A stretch of 64,000 bases of DNA from Maribacter sp. 1_MG-2023 (GCF_030547005.1 NZ_JAUOPN010000002.1:62001-126000); one strand, 5' to 3'; shown: positions 55,080 through 64,000, counted from the first letter of the stretch. A program made the numbers and translations. The notes: generated by a model not told the origin, from the sequence alone.

Positions 55080-56582
55080 ATGGATATCATTGATTTTAGG
55101 TATTTAACAACAATTGTCTTTACGTCTATTTTTGGCGTTTTTGGTATATACCACCTATTATCATTTCTAGTTTTGAGGCATAAAATTCTACTGTACTATT
55201 TTATTTTAATTTTCGGATTGACTTTACATTGGAGTTTATCTCTCATCATCGACGGTTCTTTTAGTGATCAGGTTATATTAATCGCTGATAAAACCTCACT
55301 TACCACAGCAATGATTTCAACTTTTGGATTATTAATGTTTACAAAAAGCTACCTGAACATTTCTCAAAACAACCACCCAACATTAGCTACAATTTATAAA
55401 GTATTTGCAATAATCATGATTTGTTTGCCTGGTTTGCACATTCTAAATAACATAATAACTAAAATTGATTGGTTAAACAGTTCTCTAGTGTTGTTCGCTG
55501 CCATCATAGCTTTATCAACAGCACTTCTCAGCTTATTTTCAGGAATACGTTTGTATACAGCTGAAAAATTTAATAAATATTATTTGTATTCTTACACACC
55601 TTATTTGCTCGGTTCATTTCTTTATATAGGAGCATGGTTTTCACAAAAGTATTTTAATGTAGATACCGACCTTGTTATATTACTAACGTCTATTCTTGTG
55701 ACTTTTCAATTAGTTCTTTTCTCCATTTTGGTTAGCTACAAGTATAAATCTATTGAAGATAATACTATAAAAATTCAGATTGAAGCTAATAGCAAACTTA
55801 CTACAGAAGTTGAAAAACAAACCCAACATTTACAAATAGCAAAGCAAGATTTAGAATACCAAAACGGGGAACTTGAAAAAGTAAATAAGCTTAAAAACAA
55901 ATTGTTCTCATTACTTACTCATGATGTAAGAGGACCGCTAAATAACGTTAGCACGATTATCGCAATGATAGAAAGTCAGTTGGAGGAAAGTGAACTAAAA
56001 GAGATTACAAAAAAATTAAAAAACGAAGTAACGGATAGAATTTCTATGGTTAACGTGTTACTCGACTGGTCTTATAATCAACTAGAAGGTGTCACCTTAA
56101 ATCGAACAGTATGCGATTTAGATACCCTATTCAAATCCATAAAGAAGGATTTTAAAAGAATGGCCGATGAAAAGGGTATAGAAATAGAACTAGCAATTTC
56201 TTGTCGGGAACTTTTTATTGATGAAAACATGTTAAAAGTCATTCTCCGTAATCTGACCTCTAACGCAATAAAATTCAGTAAGGAAGGTCAAAAAATAATA
56301 TTGTCCTCCAACTGCACATCTGATATAGTTACAATAGGGGTAAAAGATTTTGGATTGGGCATGAATACCGATTGGCAAAACACATCTGGAAGCAATGGCG
56401 CACCAGAAGTAAGGCAAGGCACAGTTGGCGAAAAAGGTACTGGTTTCGGTTTAATGATAACTAAAGATTTCGTAGAAATGAACGGTGGCGAAATAAGCTG
56501 TAAAAGTGAAATTAATAAGGGAACAGAGTTCATCTTAAGCTTTAAAACGGCAACAAATGAGCAATTGCCTACCCAACTATAA
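55080..56582 (+). CDS. Membrane sensor histidine kinase
   Basis: The 500-residue protein has seven predicted membrane helices in residues 1-220, a coiled coil at about 230-270 (TTEVEKQTQHLQIAKQDLEY), a dimerisation/phosphoacceptor domain with His281 (LLTHDVRGPLNNV), and a full ATPase domain: N box LRNLTSNAIKFSKEG, G1 VKDFGLGM, G2 KGTGFGLMITKDFV. The membrane part resembles 7TMR-type sensors of lipid or small-molecule signals. No response regulator gene is adjacent, so it is an orphan kinase. Confidence 0.92.
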   Translation: MDIIDFRYLTTIVFTSIFGVFGIYHLLSFLVLRHKILLYYFILIFGLTLHWSLSLIIDGSFSDQVILIADKTSLTTAMISTFGLLMFTKSYLNISQNNHPTLATIYKVFAIIMICLPGLHILNNIITKIDWLNSSLVLFAAIIALSTALLSLFSGIRLYTAEKFNKYYLYSYTPYLLGSFLYIGAWFSQKYFNVDTDLVILLTSILVTFQLVLFSILVSYKYKSIEDNTIKIQIEANSKLTTEVEKQTQHLQIAKQDLEYQNGELEKVNKLKNKLFSLLTHDVRGPLNNVSTIIAMIESQLEESELKEITKKLKNEVTDRISMVNVLLDWSYNQLEGVTLNRTVCDLDTLFKSIKKDFKRMADEKGIEIELAISCRELFIDENMLKVILRNLTSNAIKFSKEGQKIILSSNCTSDIVTIGVKDFGLGMNTDWQNTSGSNGAPEVRQGTVGEKGTGFGLMITKDFVEMNGGEISCKSEINKGTEFILSFKTATNEQLPTQL

Positions 56583-56609
56583 TCTACAGACACATTATTT
56601 ATTTTTTAT

Positions 56610-57245
56610 CTAAACTTCTCTTTCTAGTGACATTAGTCGTTGAAACTCGGTAACGAACAAACCTACTTCATAGCCATCCATTAAAGCATGATGTACATGT
56701 ATTGATACAGGCATAAACCTATGCTCACCATCCCCCGTCATTTTACCAAATGAAATTTTCGGGCAACTATCTGCAAATTCAAAATGTCGTGCATGAGAAA
56801 CCGATGTAAAATCTAGCCACGGCATACTAGAACAATGTAATACGTTGATACCGCATTCGGGCAATTCTAATCCCGTTGATTTTTTAACCTCTTCAGTCAC
56901 TTCATTAGCTGCGTCTCTAAACTCAATGAAAGACTCTTTATATTCGATATACGAAAAACCAAAGGTGCCATTATCTCTACCAATGGTTGGCGATGCATGC
57001 ACATGATCATACTCGAATACCTTATCATCTTCAATTCTATATTTAAACGGGGTTATGGCATTGGCAGCCTTTAACGTTCTGTGTAAATAAACCAGAAAGA
57101 AAGAGTTGCCAGATTCTTTCGCAAAATCATAGGCTTTAGAACAGTTCACTTTTACGGTTACCCCATGAAAAGGCTCGCTGAACTGCGAAAAAAAATTAAA
57201 ATGACCAGCCCTATTCCATTCCTCAATATTTAACTCCTTTTTCAT
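56610..57245 (-). CDS. Chloramphenicol acetyltransferase-family protein
   Basis: The 211-residue product has the CAT trimer fold and catalytic motif HHALMDG at residues 185-191 (catalytic His186 and structural Asp190), with FNFFSQFSEPFHGVTVKVNC and MPWLDFTSVSHARHF in the expected places. It resembles chromosomal CAT-like proteins more than mobile resistance alleles, and there is no adjacent mobile DNA. Chloramphenicol acetylation is possible but unproven; related proteins act on other acceptors. Confidence 0.88.
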   Translation of the reverse strand: MKKELNIEEWNRAGHFNFFSQFSEPFHGVTVKVNCSKAYDFAKESGNSFFLVYLHRTLKAANAITPFKYRIEDDKVFEYDHVHASPTIGRDNGTFGFSYIEYKESFIEFRDAANEVTEEVKKSTGLELPECGINVLHCSSMPWLDFTSVSHARHFEFADSCPKISFGKMTGDGEHRFMPVSIHVHHALMDGYEVGLFVTEFQRLMSLEREV

Positions 57246-57401
57246 TTATTTTTTGACCTTGATTATAAATTTTAATCCGTTTTTTTCAGCAATAAATATA
57301 CAACCTCAAATTTCAATTTAAAATTGTGATAACTTGTGCTTTCCAAATAAAGGATGTTATTTCACTTTTAATACATTATTATAATACTTTAAAAAAATAC
57401 T

Positions 57402-57605
57402 ATGGAAGAAAACAAAGACCAATGCATTACAGAAATGATTGTAGCTAATAACGGACCCCTAAAAATTAAAGGAAACTTACAAATTCAATTAGCATCGGGC
57501 GAAATTGTCGCAAAAGAAGGAACCACTGGTTTTTGTCGTTGCGGAGTTTCAGAAAACAAACCATTTTGCGATGGATCGCACAGAAAAATAGAATGGATAG
57601 GTTAA
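57402..57605 (+). CDS. CDGSH iron-sulfur protein
   Basis: The 67-residue product has one CDGSH motif, FCRCGVSENKPFCDGSH, supplying three Cys and one His to bind a [2Fe-2S] cluster. It is preceded by a beta segment (LKIKGNLQIQLASGEIVAKE) typical of short bacterial members. Such proteins are redox or cluster-transfer factors; no partner is evident. It is a single gene with its own terminator. Confidence 0.92.
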   Translation: MEENKDQCITEMIVANNGPLKIKGNLQIQLASGEIVAKEGTTGFCRCGVSENKPFCDGSHRKIEWIG

Positions 57606-57635
57606 CTTATCAAAATTCTAATACATAAATTATTA

Positions 57636-57671
57636 GGTGTATACTACATCTCAATAGTATACACCATTTTT
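57636..57671 (+). terminator. Terminator after the CDGSH gene
   Basis: GGTGTATACT and AGTATACACC form a perfect 10-base stem around a ten-base loop, followed by ATTTTT. It ends 31-60 bases after the CDGSH stop codon. Confidence 0.8.
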
Positions 57672-57714
57672 GAAATATTCCAAGAGAGATAAAAACGCTT
57701 TACCATATAGGATC

Positions 57715-59007
57715 ATGAAAAAATATAAGAATATAATTATTTTACTTTTAATTGTTAGTCCTTTATTCGGTATTGCTCAAATCTCGGTGAATCAAGACAG
57801 ATTAGAGAAACGAATTAAAGATCTTGCACAGTTTGGCATTCAAGAAAATGGCGAAACAGAACGCGTTGCTTTTAGTGATACCGATGTTGCAGCCCAGCAA
57901 TGGGTTATTGAGCAATTAAAAGCCATAGATATTGAAACTCATATCGATTTTGCCGGCAATGTTATTGGAATACGAAAAGGGACAAAACCAAATATGAAAC
58001 CAATTTCATTTGGCTCACATATAGATCGCGTTCCGCATGGTGGTAATTATGACGGCTGTGTTGGCAGTATGGCTTCCTTAGAAGTTCTTAAGGTGCTTGA
58101 TGAAAACAACGTTAAAACAAAACACCCCTTAGAAATTATCATTTTTTCTAATGAAGAAGGTGGTGTTGTAGGTAGTAGGGCAATCGCCGGACATTTGAAA
58201 GAAAGTGCTTTTTCGGTTAAAAATTCAACAGGGTATACCATTGGCGAAGGTATGATGAGATTAGGTGGAGATACCACCAGACTTGCAGAAGTTGCTCGTA
58301 AAAAAGGAGATGTTGCTGCCTTTATAGAACTACATATTGAACAAGGTGGTACTCTTGAACAAGAAAATTTAGAGATTGGTATTGTAAAAGGAATTGTAGG
58401 ATTAAAATGGTGGGATGTTCAATTCAACGGTTTTGCCAACCATGCCGGCACAACACCAATGAATGCTAGAAAAGACGCGCTTTTAGCAGCCTCAAAATTT
58501 ATCATTGCCGTTAATGAAGTTGCCACAAGTTTCGATGGCACACAAGTTGCTACGGTAGGTAGAATAAAGTCAGAACCAGGCGCGCCCAATGTAATTCCGG
58601 GTCATGTGATTACGAGTCTTGAAATTAGAGATTTGTCGTCTGAGATTATTGAAAAGGTATATACTGCTATCGAAAAAAGAGCGGAAGAAATTAGTATTGA
58701 ATCGGGAGTTGAAATTTCCTTTAAAAAATTGGATACTACGGCAGACCCTGCTATTATGGATTCAACCATACAATCTGAAATTGAAAAAAGTATTCAATCT
58801 CTTGAATTGAGTTACAAGTCAATGCCAAGTGGCGCTGGTCACGATGCCCAAGACATGGCACTTATTGCACCAACGGGTATGATATTCGTTCCCAGTAAAA
58901 ATGGCATTAGTCACTCTCCTAAAGAATTTACCTCTGCGGTTGACATGGCAAATGGTGCCAATGTATTATTGCAGACTATTTTAGCATTAGACAAAAAGCT
59001 TAAATAA
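57715..59007 (+). CDS. Exported M20-family amidohydrolase (carbamoylase/allantoate type)
   Basis: After a signal peptide (MKKYKNIIILLLIVSPLFGIAQ) the roughly 430-residue product has the dinuclear zinc M20 core of the hydantoinase/carbamoylase family: SHIDRVPHGGNYDGCVGSMA, FSNEEGGVVGSRA, ELHIEQGGTLEQE, ANHAGTTPMNARKDAL (dimer/substrate lid), SGAGHDAQDMA and KNGISHSPKEFT. Members hydrolyse N-carbamoyl amino acids or allantoate; the exported location is unusual for those. ATG 57715 is used; TTG 57670 would only add an implausible leader. Confidence 0.9.
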   Translation: MKKYKNIIILLLIVSPLFGIAQISVNQDRLEKRIKDLAQFGIQENGETERVAFSDTDVAAQQWVIEQLKAIDIETHIDFAGNVIGIRKGTKPNMKPISFGSHIDRVPHGGNYDGCVGSMASLEVLKVLDENNVKTKHPLEIIIFSNEEGGVVGSRAIAGHLKESAFSVKNSTGYTIGEGMMRLGGDTTRLAEVARKKGDVAAFIELHIEQGGTLEQENLEIGIVKGIVGLKWWDVQFNGFANHAGTTPMNARKDALLAASKFIIAVNEVATSFDGTQVATVGRIKSEPGAPNVIPGHVITSLEIRDLSSEIIEKVYTAIEKRAEEISIESGVEISFKKLDTTADPAIMDSTIQSEIEKSIQSLELSYKSMPSGAGHDAQDMALIAPTGMIFVPSKNGISHSPKEFTSAVDMANGANVLLQTILALDKKLK

Positions 59008-59013
59008 TAGTTT

Positions 59014-59481
59014 ATGAGAGACAATCAATCCATACATATTGAGCAACTTCTAAATGCATCAATTGAACAGGTATGGAAAGCATTAACCAATGTGGATGAT
59101 ATGCGGCAATGGTATTTTAATGCTATTCCTGATTTTAAGCCGAAGGTTTCTTTTAAAACTAGCTTTTTAATAACGAATTGTGGACGAAACTTTACTCATA
59201 ATTGGATTGTAACAGCCGCTATTCCAAAATCTAGAATCAGTTACACTTGGACCTTCAATGAATACCCTGGAGAAAGCATCTCTACATTTGAACTATGTGA
59301 GAAGGAATAACAAACACTACTTAAGGTCACAAGCGAAATCACAAAAGATTTTCCAACACATATTCCAGAATTTAAAAGAGAAAGCGGCGAGGCAGGATGG
59401 TCGTATTTAATTAAGGAAAGCTTACCCTCTTCCTTCAAAAATCAGACAAATTTTAACAGCAATCTTCTACCCTTAAATTAG
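59014..59481 (+). pseudogene. SRPBCC/AHSA1-like gene interrupted by an in-frame TAA
   Basis: The first 98 codons encode the start of an SRPBCC fold: IHIEQLLNASIEQVWKALTN, then MRQWYFNAIPDFKP and YTWTFNEYPGESISTFELC. Codon 99 is TAA (59308-59310). The same frame continues for 57 codons and gives the missing end of the fold, including TLLKVTSEITKDFPTHIPEF and GEAGWSYLIKESL, the Trp-containing C-terminal helix, ending at TAG 59479. One base change probably broke the gene (for example GAA to TAA). It follows the M20 gene by six bases. Readthrough is not excluded. Confidence 0.82.
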
Positions 59482-59513
59482 TACCTTAGTTCAACTAACA
59501 AACTATCTTGAAC

Positions 59514-61064
59514 ATGAAAAAAGGACTACTCTTTGGTGCATACTTATTATGCGCCACTTTCGGATTTTCTCAATCCACCGAAGACATCGTTAATGCCATT
59601 GAAAAAGAAGGTGTTGAAAACTCGCAATTAGAGCAATTAGCTTACGAATTAATGGACCTTAATGGACCACGACTAGTAGGTACTCCAGAAATGAAAACAG
59701 CACATGACTGGGCAATAAATACCTATAAAAAATGGGGTATTTCTGCCGAAAACCAACAATGGGGAACTTGGAAAGGTTGGCAAAGAGGCATCACGCACGT
59801 AGATATGGTATCGCCACGCGTAGCTTCGCTTCATGCCACACAATTGGCATGGAACCCAGGCACAAGTTCTAAAGGTGTTACCGCATCTTTAATCACATTG
59901 CCTAGTTTCAAAGACTCCTTATCTTTTGTAACATGGCTTCCGAATGTAAAAGGAAAAATAGTTATGGTGAGCATGCTACAACCTACAGGTAGACCAGATG
60001 AAAACTGGGAAGAATATGCAACTAAAGCATCCTTCGAAAAAATGAAAACCGAGCGTGATTCTATTGAAAAAATTTGGAGACAGAACATTAATAATACAGG
60101 ATACACGAGTAGAAATATCAATTCTGCATTTGAAAGAGCAGGCGCAGTTGGTATTGCACAATCAAGATGGTCTGAAGGTTTTGGAGCCAATAAAATATTT
60201 AGCGCAGGTACCGATAAAATTCCCGCAGTAGATATTTCTTTAGAAGATTATGGAATGTTGTACAGAATGGTAGAACATGGTGCCGACACTAAAATTAAAA
60301 TAGTAGCGGAATCTAAAGACTTAGGCATAGTACCTACTTTTAATACTATTGCAACCATACCTGGTACCGAATTCCCAGATGAGTACGTAATTCTTTCTGC
60401 TCATTTCGATTCATGGGATGGTGGAACAGGAGCAACGGATAACGGTACAGGAACAATTACCATGTTAGAAGCTGCTCGTATTCTTAAAAAAGTATATCCG
60501 AATCCTAAACGAACGATTTTAATTGGTCATTGGGGAAGCGAGGAACAGGGGTTGAATGGTTCTAGTTCATTTGTTCAAGATCATCCAGAAATTGTAGCGG
60601 GTGTACAAGCTGTTTTTAATCAAGATAATGGAACTGGTCGTGTAGTTCGTTTATCGGGACAAGGATTTTTACATGCCTACGATTACTTAGGGCGTTGGTT
60701 AGAAGCTGTTCCTGAAACGTATAAAAATGAAATAGAAACGACCTTCCCAGGGTCACCTAGTCGTGGTGGATCTGATTATGCCTCGTTTGTAGCAGCAGGT
60801 GCTCCGGCTTTTTCGTTAAGCTCTCTTAGTTGGGATTATTGGAATTACACATGGCACACAAATTTAGATACGTATGACAAGATTGTATTCGATGACGTAC
60901 GTAACAATGCTATTCTAACAGCTATTCTTACGTATATGGCTTGTGAAGATCCAGAGAAAACATCACGCGAAAAAGCAGTGTTAGGTATTAACCCTAGATC
61001 TGGTGAAAAAGGAGAATGGCCAACACCAAGAACACCACAACGCAAAGGTGGACAAGACGAATAA
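59514..61064 (+). CDS. Secreted M28-family metallopeptidase with PA-like insert
   Basis: The roughly 516-residue product has a signal peptide (MKKGLLFGAYLLCATFGFSQ), an N-terminal lid, a protease-associated-like insert around residues 100-260, and an M28 zinc core: ILSAHFDSWDGGTGATDNGTG, LIGHWGSEEQGLNGS (catalytic Glu pair), SRGGSDYASFVAAGAPAF and YTWHTNLDTYDKI (late zinc His). M28 enzymes are aminopeptidases or carboxypeptidases. ATG 59514 is chosen over TTG 59508. It ends five bases from the convergent fusion gene. Confidence 0.92.
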   Translation: MKKGLLFGAYLLCATFGFSQSTEDIVNAIEKEGVENSQLEQLAYELMDLNGPRLVGTPEMKTAHDWAINTYKKWGISAENQQWGTWKGWQRGITHVDMVSPRVASLHATQLAWNPGTSSKGVTASLITLPSFKDSLSFVTWLPNVKGKIVMVSMLQPTGRPDENWEEYATKASFEKMKTERDSIEKIWRQNINNTGYTSRNINSAFERAGAVGIAQSRWSEGFGANKIFSAGTDKIPAVDISLEDYGMLYRMVEHGADTKIKIVAESKDLGIVPTFNTIATIPGTEFPDEYVILSAHFDSWDGGTGATDNGTGTITMLEAARILKKVYPNPKRTILIGHWGSEEQGLNGSSSFVQDHPEIVAGVQAVFNQDNGTGRVVRLSGQGFLHAYDYLGRWLEAVPETYKNEIETTFPGSPSRGGSDYASFVAAGAPAFSLSSLSWDYWNYTWHTNLDTYDKIVFDDVRNNAILTAILTYMACEDPEKTSREKAVLGINPRSGEKGEWPTPRTPQRKGGQDE

Positions 61065-61068
61065 ATAG

Positions 61069-63657
61069 TTATAATTGATTTTCAAGCTCAAGGCTATCTG
61101 CTGCTTGTAGTGCTTTCTTAATTGCAGTACTCCATAGTGCATAGCCTTGTTTGTTTAAATGCAATCCGTCAGAAAGGTATAATTCTGGTATCGGTCTGTT
61201 ATCTGTGGTAATCATCTGTGCAAAAACATTGATGTATTGCGCATTCAGTTCGGTAATAAAATACTTAGACAGCATTAAATTTGTCTCCATAATAAGTGGA
61301 ATTAAAGCTTCTCGCTCCACACTTGGTTTTAAACTGATCAACGCCAATTCTGCATCGGGATATTTATTAGTTATCAATCCTACCAATTCCATACAACCAG
61401 AAAGTACCTCTTGGGGAGTTTTACCACTATTCAAATCATTCTCTCCAGCATACAAAACAATTTTTGACGGGTTTGCCTCTGTAAATATCTCATCAAAATA
61501 ATGAATACACCATGCAAATGTAGACCCGCCAAAACCAAGGTTCACCACATTAAACGGACTCAAATCGCGTTTCATATTCACCCATAAACGTACCGAAGAG
61601 CTCCCATAAAAAGTAATTAGATTTTCTTGTGTCGGTAATTTATCGATACGTCTTTTCAGTCTTTTGATCTCATTACACCAAATAGCAGGCGGTTCTTCTA
61701 AATTGTCGGCACCCGAACTAGATACGTTCAACTGTTCAGCTCTTTCGATCGCTTCTTGTACATAGCCTTGATATTCCGCTTGGTATTGCTCCATAAAAGC
61801 ATATAAATCTTCATTGCTTTTAGAAGGTACTTTTTCACTCAGTAAAAATGGTTCCTTAATGGCACAGTAGTATAAAGATTTGCCAATTCTATGATCAAAA
61901 TTTACCATGACTACAGGTATTATATACGGCTCTGGATCGGTATGTAATGCCAATTTAAAAGCGCCCATTTTAAAAGGACCGGGAGATTCGTCTGTTCTAT
62001 AAGAGGTGCCTTCAGGGCTTATAATTAAATTGTATTTCTGTTTTAAATGTTTAGATGCTTCACTGTAAAATATACTTCTTGCCTCTTCTTTTCTATTATT
62101 AGAAGTTTCATCAGATTCTTTGGTATACACATTTATATAGCCAAGGTTGTCGTAGTAATTCTGATGACCGTATTCTTGTCCCTGCCCTATTCTAACTGTT
62201 CTAATACCAGGTTCCTCGTATTTTTTATACAAAACCATGGCACTTAGAAAATGAGAATCTAGGGTAATCTGAAAATTATTATTTAGTGTATAATGTGGGT
62301 CATTGATTAAGTGATTATAAATAAAAATATTACCGGTATCATTAGGCAAATTATCCCATCCTTCAATAATATAGGGTACATTTTTAAACACCTTCATGGT
62401 CAACTCGGCACAAACCTTTCTATTTTGCTCAGCATCATTACTGTTCTTTTCTGCTACATTCTCATAAATCTGCTGTAAACCGCTTATAAACTCATGCTCT
62501 TTTTGATCTTCGCCCAGCAGTTCTAAACTTAATGAGGCAATATGCCGTTCTAGAGCAGTACCATTCTTAACCAAACCTGTTAAGGCATCATAAGCAAACT
62601 GTTTGGTGGTATTACTTTTTAGTAGATGCGGTACTTGATGTAAAGGTGATGATAATAATAGGCGAGATTTATTATTCTTTATCAATTGATAAACGGCCTG
62701 CAGATTGTGCTTGCCCAACAAACCAACATAACGTACAAAAGCAGCATTTAGCTGATTGCCCATAAGCCACAATAAGCGCTGATAAAATTGACCTTCAAAA
62801 GCATCATCAATTTGAAACAGCTTCATTAAATCGCCTTCAGGAATAAAATAAGCAGAAGTCTTTGTGTTCGTAATAGCAGAGCAAATATCTTTCTCCTTCA
62901 ATAGGCATGACCACCCAAATACAAAGCCGGAATTTTTAATGGAGCGCTGTTTAATCTCAATCGTGTTCTCAATTCGTTTAACTGTAACTTCTCCGTGAAT
63001 AAGAATAAACAAACCATTACTAGAACCGTCTTGTACATATAAAACTTCATCTGGTTCATATTCCCTACGTTCTGCCAACGCAGCTAAAGCCATTAAATTT
63101 TTCTCTTCAAAATAATCTAGAAATGGAGAGCGTCGCATTAATGAAACAATCTCTTCTTTTTCGGAAGCAGGAGAAATAAAAAACTGTCGGTCTTCAACAA
63201 AAGGCTGAAACCTTACGGGACTCAATAATTCAGTTTGCTTCGTTAGGGCTGTATGCAATACACGGTACAATTTTGAACCAATATTCTTAAGCAAAATATT
63301 CTGATGTCCTTTTTTTAAGTACGTATCTAGCTCGTGAAATGGAATTTCAAAAAATGATGCTTTTGGTGAAGCAACAGTAGCTTTATATGTAAATCTTTTG
63401 GGAGTATTGAATCCGTTTAAACCAATAGTAGAAAAAGGTTCTGAGTTTTGACATACGAGAATATCACTTTCAGGATTATCAAGTGAAATGTAATAGTTTA
63501 CACTACCTTCTATAAGCCATCTAAACGTTCTTACTTTTTTATGAATATAACTGATGGCATATCCTTTAGCGTATGTTTTTAACGCTCCGTTCGGGAAATA
63601 TTCTTTTAATTTTTCAGTAGTTATTTCTTGCTTTAAAACTCTATTTTGGTGTATCAT
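61069..63657 (-). CDS. Fusion of two cNMP-binding domains, a PlsC-like acyltransferase and an SGNH hydrolase
   Basis: The 862-residue protein has four modules. Two cyclic-nucleotide-binding-like folds lie at about 20-130 and 175-285 (EPDEVLYVQDGSSNGLFILI; HGEVTVKRI). A PlsC/LPLAT-like acyltransferase lies at about 420-625, with NHLIND at 448 and ISPEGTSYR at 547; its first motif is shorter than the usual NHxxxxD. An SGNH/GDSL hydrolase lies at 680-850 with GSSS (685), GFGGS (708), GEND (738) and DGLH (830). No membrane segment is evident. It could remodel acyl groups under nucleotide or redox control, but substrates are unknown. Confidence 0.85.
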   Translation of the reverse strand: MIHQNRVLKQEITTEKLKEYFPNGALKTYAKGYAISYIHKKVRTFRWLIEGSVNYYISLDNPESDILVCQNSEPFSTIGLNGFNTPKRFTYKATVASPKASFFEIPFHELDTYLKKGHQNILLKNIGSKLYRVLHTALTKQTELLSPVRFQPFVEDRQFFISPASEKEEIVSLMRRSPFLDYFEEKNLMALAALAERREYEPDEVLYVQDGSSNGLFILIHGEVTVKRIENTIEIKQRSIKNSGFVFGWSCLLKEKDICSAITNTKTSAYFIPEGDLMKLFQIDDAFEGQFYQRLLWLMGNQLNAAFVRYVGLLGKHNLQAVYQLIKNNKSRLLLSSPLHQVPHLLKSNTTKQFAYDALTGLVKNGTALERHIASLSLELLGEDQKEHEFISGLQQIYENVAEKNSNDAEQNRKVCAELTMKVFKNVPYIIEGWDNLPNDTGNIFIYNHLINDPHYTLNNNFQITLDSHFLSAMVLYKKYEEPGIRTVRIGQGQEYGHQNYYDNLGYINVYTKESDETSNNRKEEARSIFYSEASKHLKQKYNLIISPEGTSYRTDESPGPFKMGAFKLALHTDPEPYIIPVVMVNFDHRIGKSLYYCAIKEPFLLSEKVPSKSNEDLYAFMEQYQAEYQGYVQEAIERAEQLNVSSSGADNLEEPPAIWCNEIKRLKRRIDKLPTQENLITFYGSSSVRLWVNMKRDLSPFNVVNLGFGGSTFAWCIHYFDEIFTEANPSKIVLYAGENDLNSGKTPQEVLSGCMELVGLITNKYPDAELALISLKPSVEREALIPLIMETNLMLSKYFITELNAQYINVFAQMITTDNRPIPELYLSDGLHLNKQGYALWSTAIKKALQAADSLELENQL

Positions 63658-63787
63658 ACTCCTTCTAACTTAACCAGATAAAAGCGAAAAAAAAAGGACT
63701 GCCAACATTAAAACCAATTTGTCATTTTAGGAAATTGATATTGGTTAAAACCGTAAAAATTAAGCCCATAAACTTAGAATAACCAAA

Positions 63788-63820
63788 TTGATTATTTCCT
63801 ATTCTGTTTTCTTATCTTTC
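63788..63820 (+). promoter_or_regulatory. Candidate promoter for the pentapeptide gene
   Basis: TTG at 63788-63790 and TATCTTTC at 63813-63820 are 22 bases apart, matching the Bacteroidetes TTG-N19/23-TAnnTTTG layout with one mismatch in the -7 box. A GTG start lies 28 bases downstream. Confidence 0.4.
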
Positions 63821-63847
63821 CTAGCGTTAATAAGAATTCACCCTTCT

Positions 63848-64000
63848 GTGCAGAACTTTATACTAGACAAAACCTTTAAAGGAGAAAATTACACTGCTAC
63901 TAGATTAGCTAGAGCAGAATATGAAAATTGCATTTTTGAAGGATGTGATTTTTCGAAAGGTTATCTAGACAACCAAATTTTTCTAGAGTGCGAGTTTATA
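63848..64000 (+). CDS. Pentapeptide-repeat protein, 3' end outside the window
   Basis: The frame from GTG 63848 is open to the window end and encodes 51 residues: a typical leader (VQNFILDKTFKGENYT) followed by pentapeptide-type repeats, for example YENCIFEGCDF, YLDNQIFLECEF, with hydrophobic residues every five positions. Such proteins form quadrilateral beta helices; some mimic DNA and protect gyrase. The start was chosen as the first codon of the recognisable family N-terminus. It is divergent from the fusion gene. Confidence 0.78.
   Translation, partial: MQNFILDKTFKGENYTATRLARAEYENCIFEGCDFSKGYLDNQIFLECEFI

Noticed and set aside
56610-57245. CAT-like gene as an acquired antibiotic-resistance cassette
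   Set aside because: No mobile-element, repeat or composition change flanks it; it looks like a resident chromosomal gene.
59831-60190. 119-residue minus-strand frame within the M28 peptidase gene
   Set aside because: It lies fully inside a well-supported gene and has no recognisable domain or own signals.
63712-63746. AACCAAT/ATTGGTT inverted arms upstream of the fusion gene
   Set aside because: The arms are only seven bases with a 21-base loop in AT-rich DNA; too weak to call an operator.

Overview
The window is AT-rich, gene-dense chromosomal DNA from a member of the Bacteroidota, most likely a marine Flavobacteriaceae (relatives of Maribacter, Zobellia or Cellulophaga; genus is inference). 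The support is: type IX secretion C-terminal sorting domains, promoter boxes of the TAnnTTTG type, a bifunctional OlsF-type ornithine-lipid acyltransferase, the aspartate kinase/GNAT/fbp and prs/rplY/pth neighbourhoods, and a ligase-associated Lhr/exonuclease/PdeM cassette. No rRNA, tRNA, CRISPR array, prophage or insertion sequence was seen.

Layout. 0-2.3 kb: prs (cut by the window edge), rplY, pth. 2.3-6.7 kb, minus strand: a large secreted M12B-like metalloprotease and an overlapping lipoprotein. 6.8-10.4 kb: ribF, an HTTM-domain membrane protein and serS, followed by the decayed tail of an amidase gene. 10.8-19.7 kb: a GH114-like lipoprotein, a Gdx/SugE-like SMR exporter, a TPR protein, a DUF4286-GGCT fusion, rsmA, mgtE, then cupin, 2-hydroxyacid dehydrogenase, DUF1801, VOC and TM2 genes. 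19.7-20.6 kb: an arsR plus ArsN1-like acetyltransferase pair. 20.6-25.9 kb: olsF, aspartate kinase, GNAT, fbp and a TerB-like gene. 26.0-31.8 kb: exonuclease, DNA ligase, DExH helicase and PdeM of the ligase-associated repair module. 31.9-40.8 kb: a TspO-like protein, a flavin disulfide-reductase relative, mfd, three tandem TerB-like paralogues, a TlpA-like protein and a stand-alone ACT protein. 40.9-50.4 kb: yraN, a DUF1800/DUF1501 secreted pair, a 59-residue gene, metG, tex and a histone-deacetylase-like hydrolase. 50.5-64 kb: a PAP2 gene interrupted by TGA, recQ, ssb, a GNAT gene, a histidine kinase, a CAT-like acetyltransferase, a CDGSH protein, an M20 amidohydrolase, an SRPBCC gene interrupted by TAA, an M28 peptidase, an 862-residue cNMP/acyltransferase/SGNH fusion, and the start of a pentapeptide-repeat gene.

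Most of the window is housekeeping and repair. The most notable items are two otherwise intact genes each broken by one in-frame stop, the 862-residue three-activity fusion, the arsR-arsN1 pair with no visible arsenic pump, the DUF4286-GGCT fusion, and traces of interspersed palindromic repeats, one inside the DNA ligase coding sequence and one overlapping the start codon of the adjacent helicase. I did not find a clearly new multi-gene system; the DUF1800/DUF1501 pair and the TerB triplet are the least understood clusters.
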